Source: Kitasatospora acidiphila
GTDB lineage: Bacteria > Actinomycetota > Actinomycetes > Streptomycetales > Streptomycetaceae
Assembly (NCBI RefSeq): GCF_006636205.1
Contig: NZ_VIGB01000003.1
Span: 5,384,501-5,448,500 of the forward strand
Direction of reading: 5' to 3'
Length of the DNA: 64,000 nt
Below are positions 45,027 to 53,867 of the stretch, piece after piece. The position numbers and the translations under genes were made by a program. How positions within the stretch are numbered: the first letter of the stretch is position 1; each line of letters begins with the position of its first letter. The notes under the pieces are model-generated. The model did no database searches. It was not told the DNA's origin and worked only from the letters and a program-made list of their open reading frames with translations.

Positions 45027-45140
45027 GCGGCCCCGGGCCGGGCCCGGGGCCCGCACGGAACGACCGCTCGGTGCGCTCGCGGCAGTGGATGTGGCACCGT
45101 TGGCTGGCAGGCCACCGACCACACGCAGACAAGAGGAACC

Positions 45141-45644
45141 ATGGGCGCGCACGCCACCATCACCGTCCCGTCGGCCGAGCGGATGACCGCCCTCGGGCGG
45201 CGGCTGGCCGCCCTGCTGCGCCCCGGGGACCTGGTGCTGCTCTCCGGGGAGCTGGGCGCCGGCAAGACCACCCTCACCCGCGGACTGGGCGAGGGCCTCG
45301 GCGTGCGCGGGGCGGTGACCTCGCCGACCTTCGTGATCGCCCGGGTGCACCCCTCGGTGGTCGGCGGGCCGGCCCTGGTCCACGTCGACGCCTACCGGCT
45401 CGGCGGCGGGCTGGACGAGATGGAGGACCTCGACCTGGACGTCTCGCTGCCCGAGTCGGTGGTCGTGGTCGAGTGGGGCGAGGGCCGGGTCGAGGGGCTG
45501 TCCGAGAGCCGGCTGGAGGTGCGGATCGAGCGGGCCCTGGGCGGGGACGCGGCCCAGGCCGACGACGCCGATCCGCGGGTGCTCGCGCTGACCGGGTTCG
45601 GCCCGCGCTGGGACGGCGTCGACCTGTCGGTGGCGCTGGACTGA
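45141..45644 (+). CDS. tsaE: tRNA t6A biosynthesis ATPase TsaE
   Basis: The 167-aa P-loop ATPase works with TsaB and TsaD in making threonylcarbamoyladenosine at tRNA A37. The Walker A is LLSGELGAGKTTLTRGLGEG. TSPTFVIARVH, HVDAYRL and VVVVEWGEG are TsaE hallmarks. ATG 45141 follows AAGAGGAACC. It lies about 1 kb upstream of tsaB, so the pathway genes are clustered. Confidence 0.93.
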   Translation: MGAHATITVPSAERMTALGRRLAALLRPGDLVLLSGELGAGKTTLTRGLGEGLGVRGAVTSPTFVIARVHPSVVGGPALVHVDAYRLGGGLDEMEDLDLDVSLPESVVVVEWGEGRVEGLSESRLEVRIERALGGDAAQADDADPRVLALTGFGPRWDGVDLSVALD

Positions 45645-45651
45645 ACCGGTT

Positions 45652-45668
45652 GCCGACAGGTTGTCGGC
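45652..45668 (+). terminator. Small hairpin after tsaE
   Basis: GCCGAC (45652-45657) pairs with GTCGGC (45663-45668) shortly after the tsaE stop. The stem is short, so termination is uncertain. Confidence 0.35.
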
Positions 45669-45714
45669 ATGGTGTTGCGGCCCGGCTCACCGCCATGATG
45701 GGATGGGTCCCGCA

Positions 45715-45730
45715 GTTAGGTGAACCTAAC
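45715..45730. promoter_or_regulatory. 16-base palindrome resembling an iron-box half
   Basis: GTTAGGT (45715-45721) and ACCTAAC (45724-45730) form a perfect inverted repeat around GA. The arms match the TTAGG/CCTAA ends of DmdR/IdeR iron boxes, but the spacing is five bases shorter than the 19-base operator. It sits 13 bases upstream of a small ORF. Confidence 0.4.
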
Positions 45731-45742
45731 TAGGGAGTCGCG

Positions 45743-45931
45743 ATGACCAGCAGCCCCACCGAGCAGCCCGGTCGGTCCACCGGGACACCGGTACCGATGA
45801 GCCGGTTGCTGTCCTCCTGTGCCGCCGCCGCGGCCGTCTGCACCCCGCCCGCGCCCGCCGACCAGGCCCCCGATGATCAGGGCAGCACCAGGACCCGGGT
45901 GCCGATCCCCGCGAAGTCCCAGAGCGCCTGA
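45743..45931 (+). CDS. Small hypothetical protein
   Basis: A 62-aa ORF from ATG 45743, preceded by TAGGGAGTCGCG. The product is Ser/Pro/Thr/Ala-rich with SRLLSSCAAAAAVCTPPAP, including two Cys, and no membrane helix or known domain. An inner ATG (45797) would start at MSRLLSSC. Its 3' end overlaps the convergent gene by 55 bases. I have a vague memory of similar MSRLL-type short proteins near tsaE in streptomycetes. A palindrome upstream suggests regulated expression. Confidence 0.4.
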   Translation: MTSSPTEQPGRSTGTPVPMSRLLSSCAAAAAVCTPPAPADQAPDDQGSTRTRVPIPAKSQSA

Positions 45932-46452
45932 CCGTCCTGCCGGGTGGAGCGGATGCCGCCCGTCCTGGCGTTGGGGACGGCGGCCGGCGTGCCGCCGTCC
46001 ACGGCCGCGCTGAAGCCGAAGACCGTGCCGCCGTGCTCGCCGAACCGGACCACGTGCTCCACCGGGCGGCCGTCGCTGCCATGGGTGGCGGCCGACCGGG
46101 ACGAGACCGTGTAGCTGCCCGGCGCCGGGTTCACCGAACCGGGCTCCACCAGGAACGCCGCCACCAGCTGCGGATCCTTCTTCGGATCGACCAGCCAGAC
46201 CTGCTTGGCGCCGATCGAGTACACCACCCGGCGGGTGCCGCCGACCGCGGCCGCCGGGGGCAGCGGCTGCAGGGTGGGAGTGGGGGAGGTGCTGGGGGAG
46301 GGGGAGGGTGCGGTCGTGGTCGCCGTGGCGCTCGGCTCGGCGGCAGCGGCGGTGCGGGCGGTGCCCTCGGCCTGCACGGCGAGCACGGTGACCAGCGCGA
46401 GCGCGGCCAGGGTCAGGGCGGCGACCGTGACCGCAGGACCTGTCTTCGCCAC
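45877..46452 (-). CDS. Membrane-anchored hypothetical protein, L,D-transpeptidase-like without catalytic Cys
   Basis: The 191-aa protein has an N-terminal signal anchor (about 7-27, VAALTLAALALVTVLAVQA), a Ser/Thr/Pro/Ala-rich linker (about 38-65), and a folded domain. The domain begins RRVVYSIGAKQVWLVDPKKD, followed by FLVEPGSVNPAPGSYTVSSR and VVRFGEHGGTVFGF. The start of the domain resembles YkuD-type L,D-transpeptidases. The SHGCIR motif with catalytic Cys is absent, so enzymatic activity is doubtful. Homologues are common in Streptomyces as unnamed secreted proteins. Confidence 0.7.
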   Translation of the reverse strand: MAKTGPAVTVAALTLAALALVTVLAVQAEGTARTAAAAEPSATATTTAPSPSPSTSPTPTLQPLPPAAAVGGTRRVVYSIGAKQVWLVDPKKDPQLVAAFLVEPGSVNPAPGSYTVSSRSAATHGSDGRPVEHVVRFGEHGGTVFGFSAAVDGGTPAAVPNARTGGIRSTRQDGQALWDFAGIGTRVLVLP

Positions 46453-46585
46453 CGTGGGCTCCCGTCTTCGCGAAGGACCGTCCCTATCGTGCCAGGCCCC
46501 TATCGTGCCAGGTTGGGGCGGCGGCCCGGGGCAGCCGCGAACGTGTGTTCCGTACTAGTACGAATAGCTCACTCCGCGAACCCTC

Positions 46586-46591
46586 TAACCT
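46586..46591 (+). promoter_or_regulatory. -10 element for leaderless tsaB
   Basis: TAACCT ends seven bases before GTG 46599, with no ribosome site between. Confidence 0.5.
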
Positions 46592-46598
46592 TGGATCC

Positions 46599-47252
46599 GT
46601 GCTGCTGCTCGCGTTCGACACCGCTACCCCCGCCGTCACCGCCGCCGTCCACGACGGCACGGCCGTCCTGGCGCAGACCTACCAGGTCGACGCCCGACGG
46701 CACGGCGAACTGCTGCTGCCCGCGATCGGCCGGGTGCTGGCCGAGGCCGGCGTGGACAAGCGGGAGCTGACCGCGATCGCGGTCGGCGTCGGCCCCGGCC
46801 CGTACACCGGCCTGCGGGTCGGCCTGGTCACCGCCGCCGCGCTCGGCCATGCGCTCGACCTGCCCGTGCACGGCGTCTGCTCCCTGGACGCGATCGCCCA
46901 CCAGGCCCGCACCGAGGGGCTGACCGGTCCGTTCACCGCCGCCACCGACGCCCGGCGCAAGGAGGTCTACTGGGCCGACTACGACTCCGAGGGCCGCCGG
47001 ACCGCCGGCCCCGCGGTGGACCGGCCCGGCGACCTGGCGGTGCGCGAGGTCTCGGTGGGCGCGGGCGCACTGCTCTACCCCGAGGCCTTCCCAGGCGCCC
47101 GCGGCCCCGAGCACCTGTCGGCCGGCGCGCTGGCCGACTTCGCGGTCACCGAGCTGGCCGCCGGCCGCGAGCTGCTGCCGAACGCCCCGCTCTACCTGCG
47201 CCGCCCGGACGCCCAGGTGCCGGCCGGCTACAAGGCGGTGCTGCCGCAGTGA
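46599..47252 (+). CDS. tsaB: tRNA t6A biosynthesis protein TsaB
   Basis: The 217-aa ASKHA-fold partner of TsaD. It starts LLLAFDTATPAVTAAVHDG and has VGVGPGPYTGLRVGLVTA, the loop typical of TsaB/YeaZ, and TDARRKEVYWADYD. GTG 46599 is supported by the leaderless -10. The stop TGA overlaps the GTG of the first of three 26-codon mini-ORFs, which separate tsaB from rimI. Confidence 0.94.
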   Translation: MLLLAFDTATPAVTAAVHDGTAVLAQTYQVDARRHGELLLPAIGRVLAEAGVDKRELTAIAVGVGPGPYTGLRVGLVTAAALGHALDLPVHGVCSLDAIAHQARTEGLTGPFTAATDARRKEVYWADYDSEGRRTAGPAVDRPGDLAVREVSVGAGALLYPEAFPGARGPEHLSAGALADFAVTELAAGRELLPNAPLYLRRPDAQVPAGYKAVLPQ

Positions 47253-47329
47253 CCGAGCGGAGCGAGGTCACCATTGAGACGTGCGCGTGGGCGAATGCCC
47301 CCGCCGAGCTCTGCGAGGCGGGCGCGTGA
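47249..47329 (+). CDS. 26-aa mini-ORF, copy 1
   Basis: GTG 47249 overlaps the tsaB stop (GTGA) and opens a 26-codon frame ending TGA 47327-47329. The peptide is V/M-TERSEVTIETCAWAN followed by APAELCEAGA, with Cys12, Trp14 and Cys22. It differs from copies 2 and 3 at positions 2, 11 and 17 (Thr, Thr, Ala in place of Ser, Arg, Val). No known family. Translation is plausible because of the coupling, but unproven. Confidence 0.4.
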   Translation: MTERSEVTIETCAWANAPAELCEAGA

Positions 47330-47480
47330 GCGAGCGGAGCGAGGTCACCATCGAGAGGTGCGCGTGGGCGAATGTCCCCGCCGAGCTCTGCGAGGCGGGC
47401 GCGTGAGCGAGCGGAGCGAGGTCACCATCGAGAGGTGCGCGTGGGCGAATGTCCCCGCCGAGCTCTGCGAGGCGGGCGCA
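47250..47480 (+). repeat. Tandem repeat, 3 x 77 bases
   Basis: Units are 47250-47326, 47327-47403 and 47404-47480. Units 2 and 3 differ only in the last base (G or A); unit 1 differs by five bases in all. Each unit ends with GAGG, eight or nine bases before a (G/A)TGA stop/start overlap, so each supplies a ribosome site for the next frame, and the last unit supplies the one for rimI. Confidence 0.95.
47326..47406 (+). CDS. 26-aa mini-ORF, copy 2
   Basis: GTG 47326 overlaps the stop of copy 1 by four bases. The frame encodes SERSEVTIERCAWAN then VPAELCEAGA after the initiator and stops at 47404-47406. The 77-base period is the 81-base ORF minus the 4-base overlap, so coupling is kept although the reading frame shifts each time. 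It is identical in protein sequence to copy 3. Confidence 0.4.
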   Translation: MSERSEVTIERCAWANVPAELCEAGA

Positions 47481-47483
47481 TGA
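47403..47483 (+). CDS. 26-aa mini-ORF, copy 3
   Basis: GTG 47403 overlaps the stop of copy 2. The stop TGA 47481-47483 overlaps the ATG of rimI (ATGA). The last Ala codon is GCA instead of GCG, which turns the next start from GTG to ATG. The peptide is the same as copy 2. Confidence 0.4.
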   Translation: MSERSEVTIERCAWANVPAELCEAGA

Positions 47484-47974
47484 GCCGTCTCGCGCTGCGC
47501 CCGATGCGCTGGTGGGACATCGAGCCGGTGATGGAACTGGAACTCCAGCTCTTCCCCGAGGACGCGTGGTCGCGCGGCATGTACTGGTCCGAGTTGGCCG
47601 AGGCCCACCCCGGCGGCAGCCGGCACTACACGGTGGCCGTCACCGAGGACGGCGCCATCGCCGGGTACGCCGGCCTGATGGCGATCGGCGACGAGAGCGA
47701 CGTGCAGACCATCGCCGTGGCCGACCAGCACCAGGGCCGCGGCCTGGGCGCGCTGCTGCTCACCGACCTGATCACCGAGTCGGCGCGGCGCGGCTGCGCC
47801 GAACTGCTGCTGGAGGTGCGGGTGGACAACGCCCGCGCCCAAGGGCTGTACGAGCGCCACGGCTTCGTGCCGGTCGGCATCCGGCGCGGCTACTACCAGC
47901 CCGCCAACGTCGACGCGCTGGTGATGCGCCTCGACCACCAGACGACGAACCACACCGAGGAAGACCATGGCTGA
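47480..47974 (+). CDS. rimI: Ribosomal protein S18-alanine N-acetyltransferase-like GNAT
   Basis: The 164-aa GNAT enzyme acetylates N-terminal Ala of S18 in E. coli. It begins LALRPMRWWDIEPVMELE. The acetyl-CoA motif is VADQHQGRGLGALLLTDLI, and the C-terminal motif B is VRVDNARAQGLYERHGFVPV. ATG 47480 is set by the end of the triplicated repeat, which also gives its ribosome site (GAGGCGGGCGC). It overlaps tsaD by eight bases. rimI with tsaB and tsaD is a conserved group. Confidence 0.92.
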   Translation: MSRLALRPMRWWDIEPVMELELQLFPEDAWSRGMYWSELAEAHPGGSRHYTVAVTEDGAIAGYAGLMAIGDESDVQTIAVADQHQGRGLGALLLTDLITESARRGCAELLLEVRVDNARAQGLYERHGFVPVGIRRGYYQPANVDALVMRLDHQTTNHTEEDHG

Positions 47975-49061
47975 CGAACCGCTCGTCCTGGGCATCGAGA
48001 CCTCCTGCGACGAGACCGGCGTCGGCATCGTGCGCGGCACCACGCTGCTCGCCGACGCGGTGGCCTCCAGCGTCAACGACCACGCCCGGTTCGGCGGCGT
48101 GGTCCCGGAGATCGCCAGCCGGGCGCACCTTGAGGCGATGGTCCCGACCATCCAGCGGGCCCTGGACACCGCCGGGATCAAGGCGAGCGACCTGGACGGG
48201 ATCGCGGTCACCGCCGGGCCCGGCCTGGCCGGCGCCCTGCTGGTCGGCGTCTCGGCGGCCAAGGCCTACGCCTGGGCGCTGGACAAGCCGCTGTACGGGG
48301 TCAACCACCTCGCCTCGCACATCTGCGTGGACCAGCTGGAGCACGGCCGGCTGCCCGAGCCGACCATGGCGCTGCTGGTCTCCGGCGGGCACTCCTCGCT
48401 GCTGCTCACCGGTGACATCACCGCCGATGTGCGCCCGCTCGGCGCCACCATCGACGACGCGGCCGGCGAGGCCTTCGACAAGGTGGCCCGGGTGCTCGGC
48501 CTGGGCTTCCCCGGCGGCCCGGTGGTGGACCGCCGGGCCCGCGAGGGCGACCGCAAGGCGATCCACTTCCCGCGCGGCCTGAGCGGCCCCAAGGACCCGG
48601 AGTACGACTTCTCGTTCTCCGGCCTGAAGACCGCGGTGGCCCGCTGGGTGGAGGCCAAGCGGCGGGCCGGCGAGGAGGTGCCGATCGCGGACGTCGCGGC
48701 CTCCTTCCAGGAGGCGGTCACCGATGTGCTGACCCGCAAGGCGATCAAGGCCTGCAAGGACCACGACGTCGACCACCTGATGATCGGCGGCGGGGTGGCG
48801 GCCAACTCCCGGCTGCGCGCCCTGGCGGAGCAGCGCTGCGAGCGGGCCGGCATCCGGCTGCGGGTGCCGCGGCCCGGCCTGTGCACCGACAACGGGGCGA
48901 TGGTGGCCGCGCTCGGCGCCGAGATGGTCTGGCGCAACCGGGAGCCCTCGGCGTTCGACCTCTCGGCGGACTCCTCGCTGCCGCTGACCGAGGTGTCGGT
49001 GCCGGCCCCGCAGCACACGGACGTGCACGGCGAGGCCTACCGGGCGCTCGGCCAGTCGTGA
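47967..49061 (+). CDS. tsaD: tRNA N6-threonylcarbamoyladenosine synthase TsaD
   Basis: The 364-aa catalytic subunit for t6A37 formation. It begins VLGIETSCDETGVGIVRGT. The metal ligands are His114 and His118 in NHLASHICVDQ, together with a C-terminal Asp in CTDNGAMVAALG. GPGLAGALLVGVSAAKA, SGGHSSLLL and GGGVAANSRLR are standard. ATG 47967 overlaps the end of rimI. Length is normal. Confidence 0.96.
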   Translation: MADEPLVLGIETSCDETGVGIVRGTTLLADAVASSVNDHARFGGVVPEIASRAHLEAMVPTIQRALDTAGIKASDLDGIAVTAGPGLAGALLVGVSAAKAYAWALDKPLYGVNHLASHICVDQLEHGRLPEPTMALLVSGGHSSLLLTGDITADVRPLGATIDDAAGEAFDKVARVLGLGFPGGPVVDRRAREGDRKAIHFPRGLSGPKDPEYDFSFSGLKTAVARWVEAKRRAGEEVPIADVAASFQEAVTDVLTRKAIKACKDHDVDHLMIGGGVAANSRLRALAEQRCERAGIRLRVPRPGLCTDNGAMVAALGAEMVWRNREPSAFDLSADSSLPLTEVSVPAPQHTDVHGEAYRALGQS

Positions 49062-49069
49062 GGGCGGCG

Positions 49070-49336
49070 ATGTGGGAGGCCCGCGCGGCCGACGGGCGCG
49101 GTGCCGAGCTGCTGGCGTGGGCCCGGGAGCGGGTGGTGCCGGCGCTGGCCGGGGCCGGCGCGGCCCGGACGGAGCTGTTCAGCGCGCCCGGGGAGAGGGT
49201 CCTGGTGATCAGCTGGTGGCCGGAGCGGGCCGAACCGGCCGAGGCCCCGCAGCCGCCGGACGGCCTGCTGGCGCGCCCGGTCCACCGCTGGGCGTTCCAC
49301 AGCGAGTATGTAGTCTCGGCAGCATCCGACGACTGA
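49070..49336 (+). CDS. Small conserved hypothetical protein after tsaD
   Basis: The 88-aa product MWEARAADGRGAELLAWARE, then LFSAPGERVLVISWWPE and HRWAFHSEYV, looks like a small ferredoxin-fold or antibiotic-monooxygenase-like dimer domain, but no family can be named firmly. ATG 49070 follows GAGGG. A GTG at 49058 overlapping the tsaD stop would add four residues. It is in the same transcript as tsaD. Confidence 0.65.
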   Translation: MWEARAADGRGAELLAWARERVVPALAGAGAARTELFSAPGERVLVISWWPERAEPAEAPQPPDGLLARPVHRWAFHSEYVVSAASDD

Positions 49337-49361
49337 TCAGAAACCTGGGGAGCCCGGCGCC

Positions 49362-50276
49362 GTGAAGACGAACACCTGGAGTAGTGCGACGGCGGCCGCG
49401 GTGGGCGCACTGGCCCTGCTCGTCACGGTCAGCGGCTGCTCCGGCTCCAGCAGCAGCGGTGGCAGTGGCGGGTCCAACGCGGGCGCGGTGCCGCAGAGCG
49501 GCGCCCCCGCCGCCTCGCCGTCGGTCGAGGGCTCGCCGGCCGCCGCCTCGCCGAGCGCCGCCGGCGGCGCGGTGCCGGCCGCCGACTGGGCGAAGTGGAA
49601 GCTCCAGCCGCTCCCCGCGCGCCCGGCGGCGCCGGCCGACAAGCCGGTCAAGCTGACCAAGACCGGCCAGGTCCCGGTGATCAGCTCCATCCCCACCAGC
49701 GACAAGGTGGTCTTCGTGACCATCGACGACGGTGAGGAGAAGGACCCCAAGTTCATCGAGATGATGAACGACCTGAAGGTCCCGGTCACCATGTTCCTGA
49801 TGGACGACGCCATCAAGAACGACTACGCCTACTTCAAGCCGCTGCAGGCCCTCGGCAACCACATCCAGAACCACACGCTGCACCACCCGGCGATGAGCAC
49901 CAAGTCGGCCGAGGTGCAGAAGCAGGAGGTCTGCGGCGACCAGGGGGTGCTGACCAAGGAGTACGGCACCCCGCCGTTCCTGTTCCGCCCGCCCTACGGC
50001 GACGGCGCCAGCACCGCCAACCTCAACAACGCCGTCCAGCAGTGCGGTCCGCGCGCCATCGTGCTGTGGCACGAGACGATGCAGATCCACGACATGCAGT
50101 ACCAGTCCGGGGACAAGAAGCTGCACGCCGGTGACATCATCCTCGCCCACTTCCGCGGCCCCAAGGACCTCAAGGGCGAGACCATGACCGACATGTTCGG
50201 CGAACTGCTGAGCCGCATCCAGGAGCAGGGCTTCGCCGTCGCGCGCCTGGAGGACTACATCCAGGCGCCGAGCTAG
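49362..50276 (+). CDS. Polysaccharide deacetylase lipoprotein (NodB domain)
   Basis: The 304-aa protein has a lipoprotein signal with VTVSGC (Cys about 26), then a Ser/Gly/Pro/Ala linker to about residue 70. The NodB domain has VTIDDGEEKD (catalytic Asp pair), the metal motif NHTLHHP (HxxxH) and RPPYGDG. It should deacetylate N-acetylated glycans or a peptidoglycan-like polymer outside the membrane. GTG 49362 follows CTGGGGAGC. It meets the next gene tail to tail with a 4-base overlap. Confidence 0.9.
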   Translation: MKTNTWSSATAAAVGALALLVTVSGCSGSSSSGGSGGSNAGAVPQSGAPAASPSVEGSPAAASPSAAGGAVPAADWAKWKLQPLPARPAAPADKPVKLTKTGQVPVISSIPTSDKVVFVTIDDGEEKDPKFIEMMNDLKVPVTMFLMDDAIKNDYAYFKPLQALGNHIQNHTLHHPAMSTKSAEVQKQEVCGDQGVLTKEYGTPPFLFRPPYGDGASTANLNNAVQQCGPRAIVLWHETMQIHDMQYQSGDKKLHAGDIILAHFRGPKDLKGETMTDMFGELLSRIQEQGFAVARLEDYIQAPS

Positions 50277-51449
50277 CCGGCGGCGGCCTCCTGCCCCAGC
50301 AGCATCGTCGGAGCCGTCCCGATCCTGGTGAGGATGACCACCGCGGAGTTCACTCCTTCGGGGCGGAGCTTCTTGCGCAGCTCGTCGGGTTCGACGGCGA
50401 AACCGCGCTTCTTGATCACCACCGTGCCCACCTGCCGCTCCCGCAGCAGCGCCTTGAGCTTCTTGACGCTGAACGGGAGCACGTCGGTGATGCGGTAGGG
50501 GGTGGCCCAGGGGTGGGGGTGAGGGTGTCGGAGGTCAGGTAGGCGATGTGGGGTCGAGCAGGGTGGCACCGCCCAGGGCGGCGGCCACCTCGGCGACCAG
50601 GTGGGCGCGGATCACCGCGCCGTCCGGTTCGTAGAGGTACTCGCGGACCGGGCCGGGGGCGGGGTCGGGGAGCCGGCCGCCGGTGAGGGTGCGGCGGCCG
50701 GGCAGCAGGCTGGCGCGGTGCGGCTCGGCGGCGCCGGTGCCGAACCAGAGCACCGCCTCCTTCACATCGCCGTGGTCGGAGACCCACTCGGCCTCGGCGT
50801 CCGCGGGCACCGCCTCGTGCGGGATGCCGGGGGCGACCTTGAGCGCGCCGAAGCGGGTGCTGCGGCCGGCCTCGACGGCCCAGGAGAGCGGCGGCGAGTA
50901 GGCCTCGGGGTCGAAGATCCGGCCCCGGGCGCCGCGCCGGGCCGGGTCGGTGAAGACCGCGTCGAAGCCGGCGGTGTCGGTCTCGGTGACGTCGGCGCAG
51001 CGCACCTCGATCCGGTCGGACAGGCCCAGGGCCGCTGCGTTGGCGGTGGCGACCGCGCAGGTGAGCGGGTCCCGGTCGACCGCCAGCACCGAGATCCCGG
51101 CCCGGGCCAGGGCGATCGCGTCGCCGCCGATGCCCCCGCACAGGTCGGCCAGCCGGGCCACGCCGAGGGCGGCGAAGCGGGCGGCCCGCCAGTCGGCGAC
51201 CTCGCGCCTGGTCGCCTGTTCGACTCCGTTGGGCGTGAAGAACATCCGCTCGGCGTCGTCGCCGAACTTGGCGCGGGCGCGCTGCCGCAGCCGCTCCTGG
51301 CCGATCGCCGCCGACACCAGTTCGGCCGGGTGCGCGCGGCGCAGCCGGGTGGCCGCGGCCAGCTCGCCAGAGGGGGTCAACCCCCGTACCTCGTCGAGGA
51401 GTTGGCGGCCTTCGCCGGTCAGTAGGGCAGTGAAGATCTCGGTGTCCAC
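50273..51449 (-). CDS. THUMP-like class I SAM-dependent methyltransferase, two apparent 1-base deletions
   Basis: The SAM-binding core is intact: LCGGIGGDAIALARAGISVLAVDRD (starts LADLCGGIGGDAIA), VFTDPARRGARGRIFDPEAY, and the N-terminal FTPNGVEQATRREVADWRA. Near 50546-50549 the frame breaks after GGATLLDPT. Adding one G restores IAYLTSDTLTPTP. A second missing G near 50510-50513 restores WATPYRITDVLPFSVKKLKA and the THUMP-like tail ending LLGQEAAAG. The corrected length is 392 aa from GTG 51449. Both breaks lie in G runs, so sequencing error is likely. The substrate, probably RNA, is unknown. Confidence 0.8.
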
Positions 51450-51510
51450 TCCATGATTGTCCCGGCCCGCGCCGCGGCCTCGAATTCCGAGAAGTGGGCT
51501 GGGCGCGCCG

Positions 51511-51537
51511 TTGGCACTCTGGTTGACTGAGTGCTAA
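51511..51537. promoter_or_regulatory. CIRCE operator 1
   Basis: TTGGCACTC (51511-51519), nine bases, GAGTGCTAA (51529-51537). It matches the HrcA-binding CIRCE element (TTAGCACTC-N9-GAGTGCTAA) at all but one base and overlaps the -35 of the groES promoter. Confidence 0.92.
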
Positions 51538-51551
51538 CCGCGGCCTATGGT
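51523..51551 (+). promoter_or_regulatory. groES promoter
   Basis: TTGACT (51523-51528), 17 bases, TATGGT (51546-51551). A strong vegetative promoter whose -35 lies inside CIRCE 1 and whose start region overlaps CIRCE 2. Confidence 0.8.
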
Positions 51552-51556
51552 CGTTC

Positions 51557-51584
51557 CTGGCACTCTCCCCAGGGGGAGTGCTAA
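51557..51584. promoter_or_regulatory. CIRCE operator 2
   Basis: CTGGCACTC (51557-51565) and GAGTGCTAA (51576-51584) with a 10-base spacer, one base longer than consensus. It covers the predicted transcription start of groES. Confidence 0.85.
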
Positions 51585-51679
51585 CGCGACGGTACCGGTC
51601 TGACCCCCGCGACGGCAGTCCTGGACCTCGCCCCTCTGCCTGTTAGACAACCCCGTAATCTCCGAAGGGGAGCTCGGAC

Positions 51680-51985
51680 GTGACCACCAGCAGCAAGGTT
51701 GCCATCAAGCCGCTTGAGGACCGCATCGTGGTCCAGCCGCTCGACGCCGAGACCACCACGGCCTCCGGCCTGGTTATCCCGGACACCGCCAAGGAGAAGC
51801 CCCAGGAGGGCGTCGTCCTGGCCACCGGCCCGGGCCGCTTCGAGGATGGCCAGCGCCTGCCGCTCGACGTCCAGGTCGGCGACGTCGTCCTGTACTCGAA
51901 GTACGGCGGCACCGAGGTGAAGTACCAGGGCCAGGAGTACCTCGTCCTCTCGGCCCGCGACGTTCTCGCCATCATCGAGAAGTAA
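51680..51985 (+). CDS. groES: Co-chaperonin GroES
   Basis: The 101-aa lid of the GroEL folding chamber. It starts TTSSKVAIKPLEDRIVVQPL and has the mobile loop ETTTASGLVIPDTAKEKPQE and the end YLVLSARDVLAIIEK. GTG 51680 follows GAAGGGGAGCTCGGAC. Two CIRCE operators upstream indicate HrcA repression with heat induction. Confidence 0.97.
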   Translation: MTTSSKVAIKPLEDRIVVQPLDAETTTASGLVIPDTAKEKPQEGVVLATGPGRFEDGQRLPLDVQVGDVVLYSKYGGTEVKYQGQEYLVLSARDVLAIIEK

Positions 51986-52128
51986 GCGTCCCGGCGGACC
52001 CGCGGTCCGCCGAACCGGCCCCGCCCCGGATCCGTGTCCGCCAGTGACAGGGGCCCGGGGCGCGGCTGTTTGGCCTCACTGGCTTCACGCAACGTCACGT
52101 AACGCAGATATCCCGAGGAAACGGAATC

Positions 52129-53757
<1,629 letters not shown>

Positions 53758-53776
53758 CGCCTCAGCAGTACGCCAG

Positions 53777-53816
53777 ACGGCCCGGTCACCCCGCTTCGGC
53801 GGGGCGGCCGGGCCGT
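53777..53816 (+). terminator. Terminator after groEL1
   Basis: A 9-bp outer stem (53777-53785 with 53808-53816) encloses a CCCCGC/GCGGGG hairpin with TTCG loop. Confidence 0.75.
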
Positions 53817-53855
53817 CCGCCGTTCGGCCCGGGACGGCAGTGGGCCCGGGGCGTC

Positions 53856-53861
53856 TACCCT
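53856..53861 (+). promoter_or_regulatory. -10 element for leaderless LysR-type gene
   Basis: TACCCT ends six bases before ATG 53868, with no ribosome site. Confidence 0.5.
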
Positions 53862-53867
53862 GGGCGC

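Noticed and set aside
45715..45733. A full DmdR/IdeR iron box
   Set aside because: Only the arms match. The spacing is five bases too short for the 19-base operator, so I list it only as a resembling palindrome.
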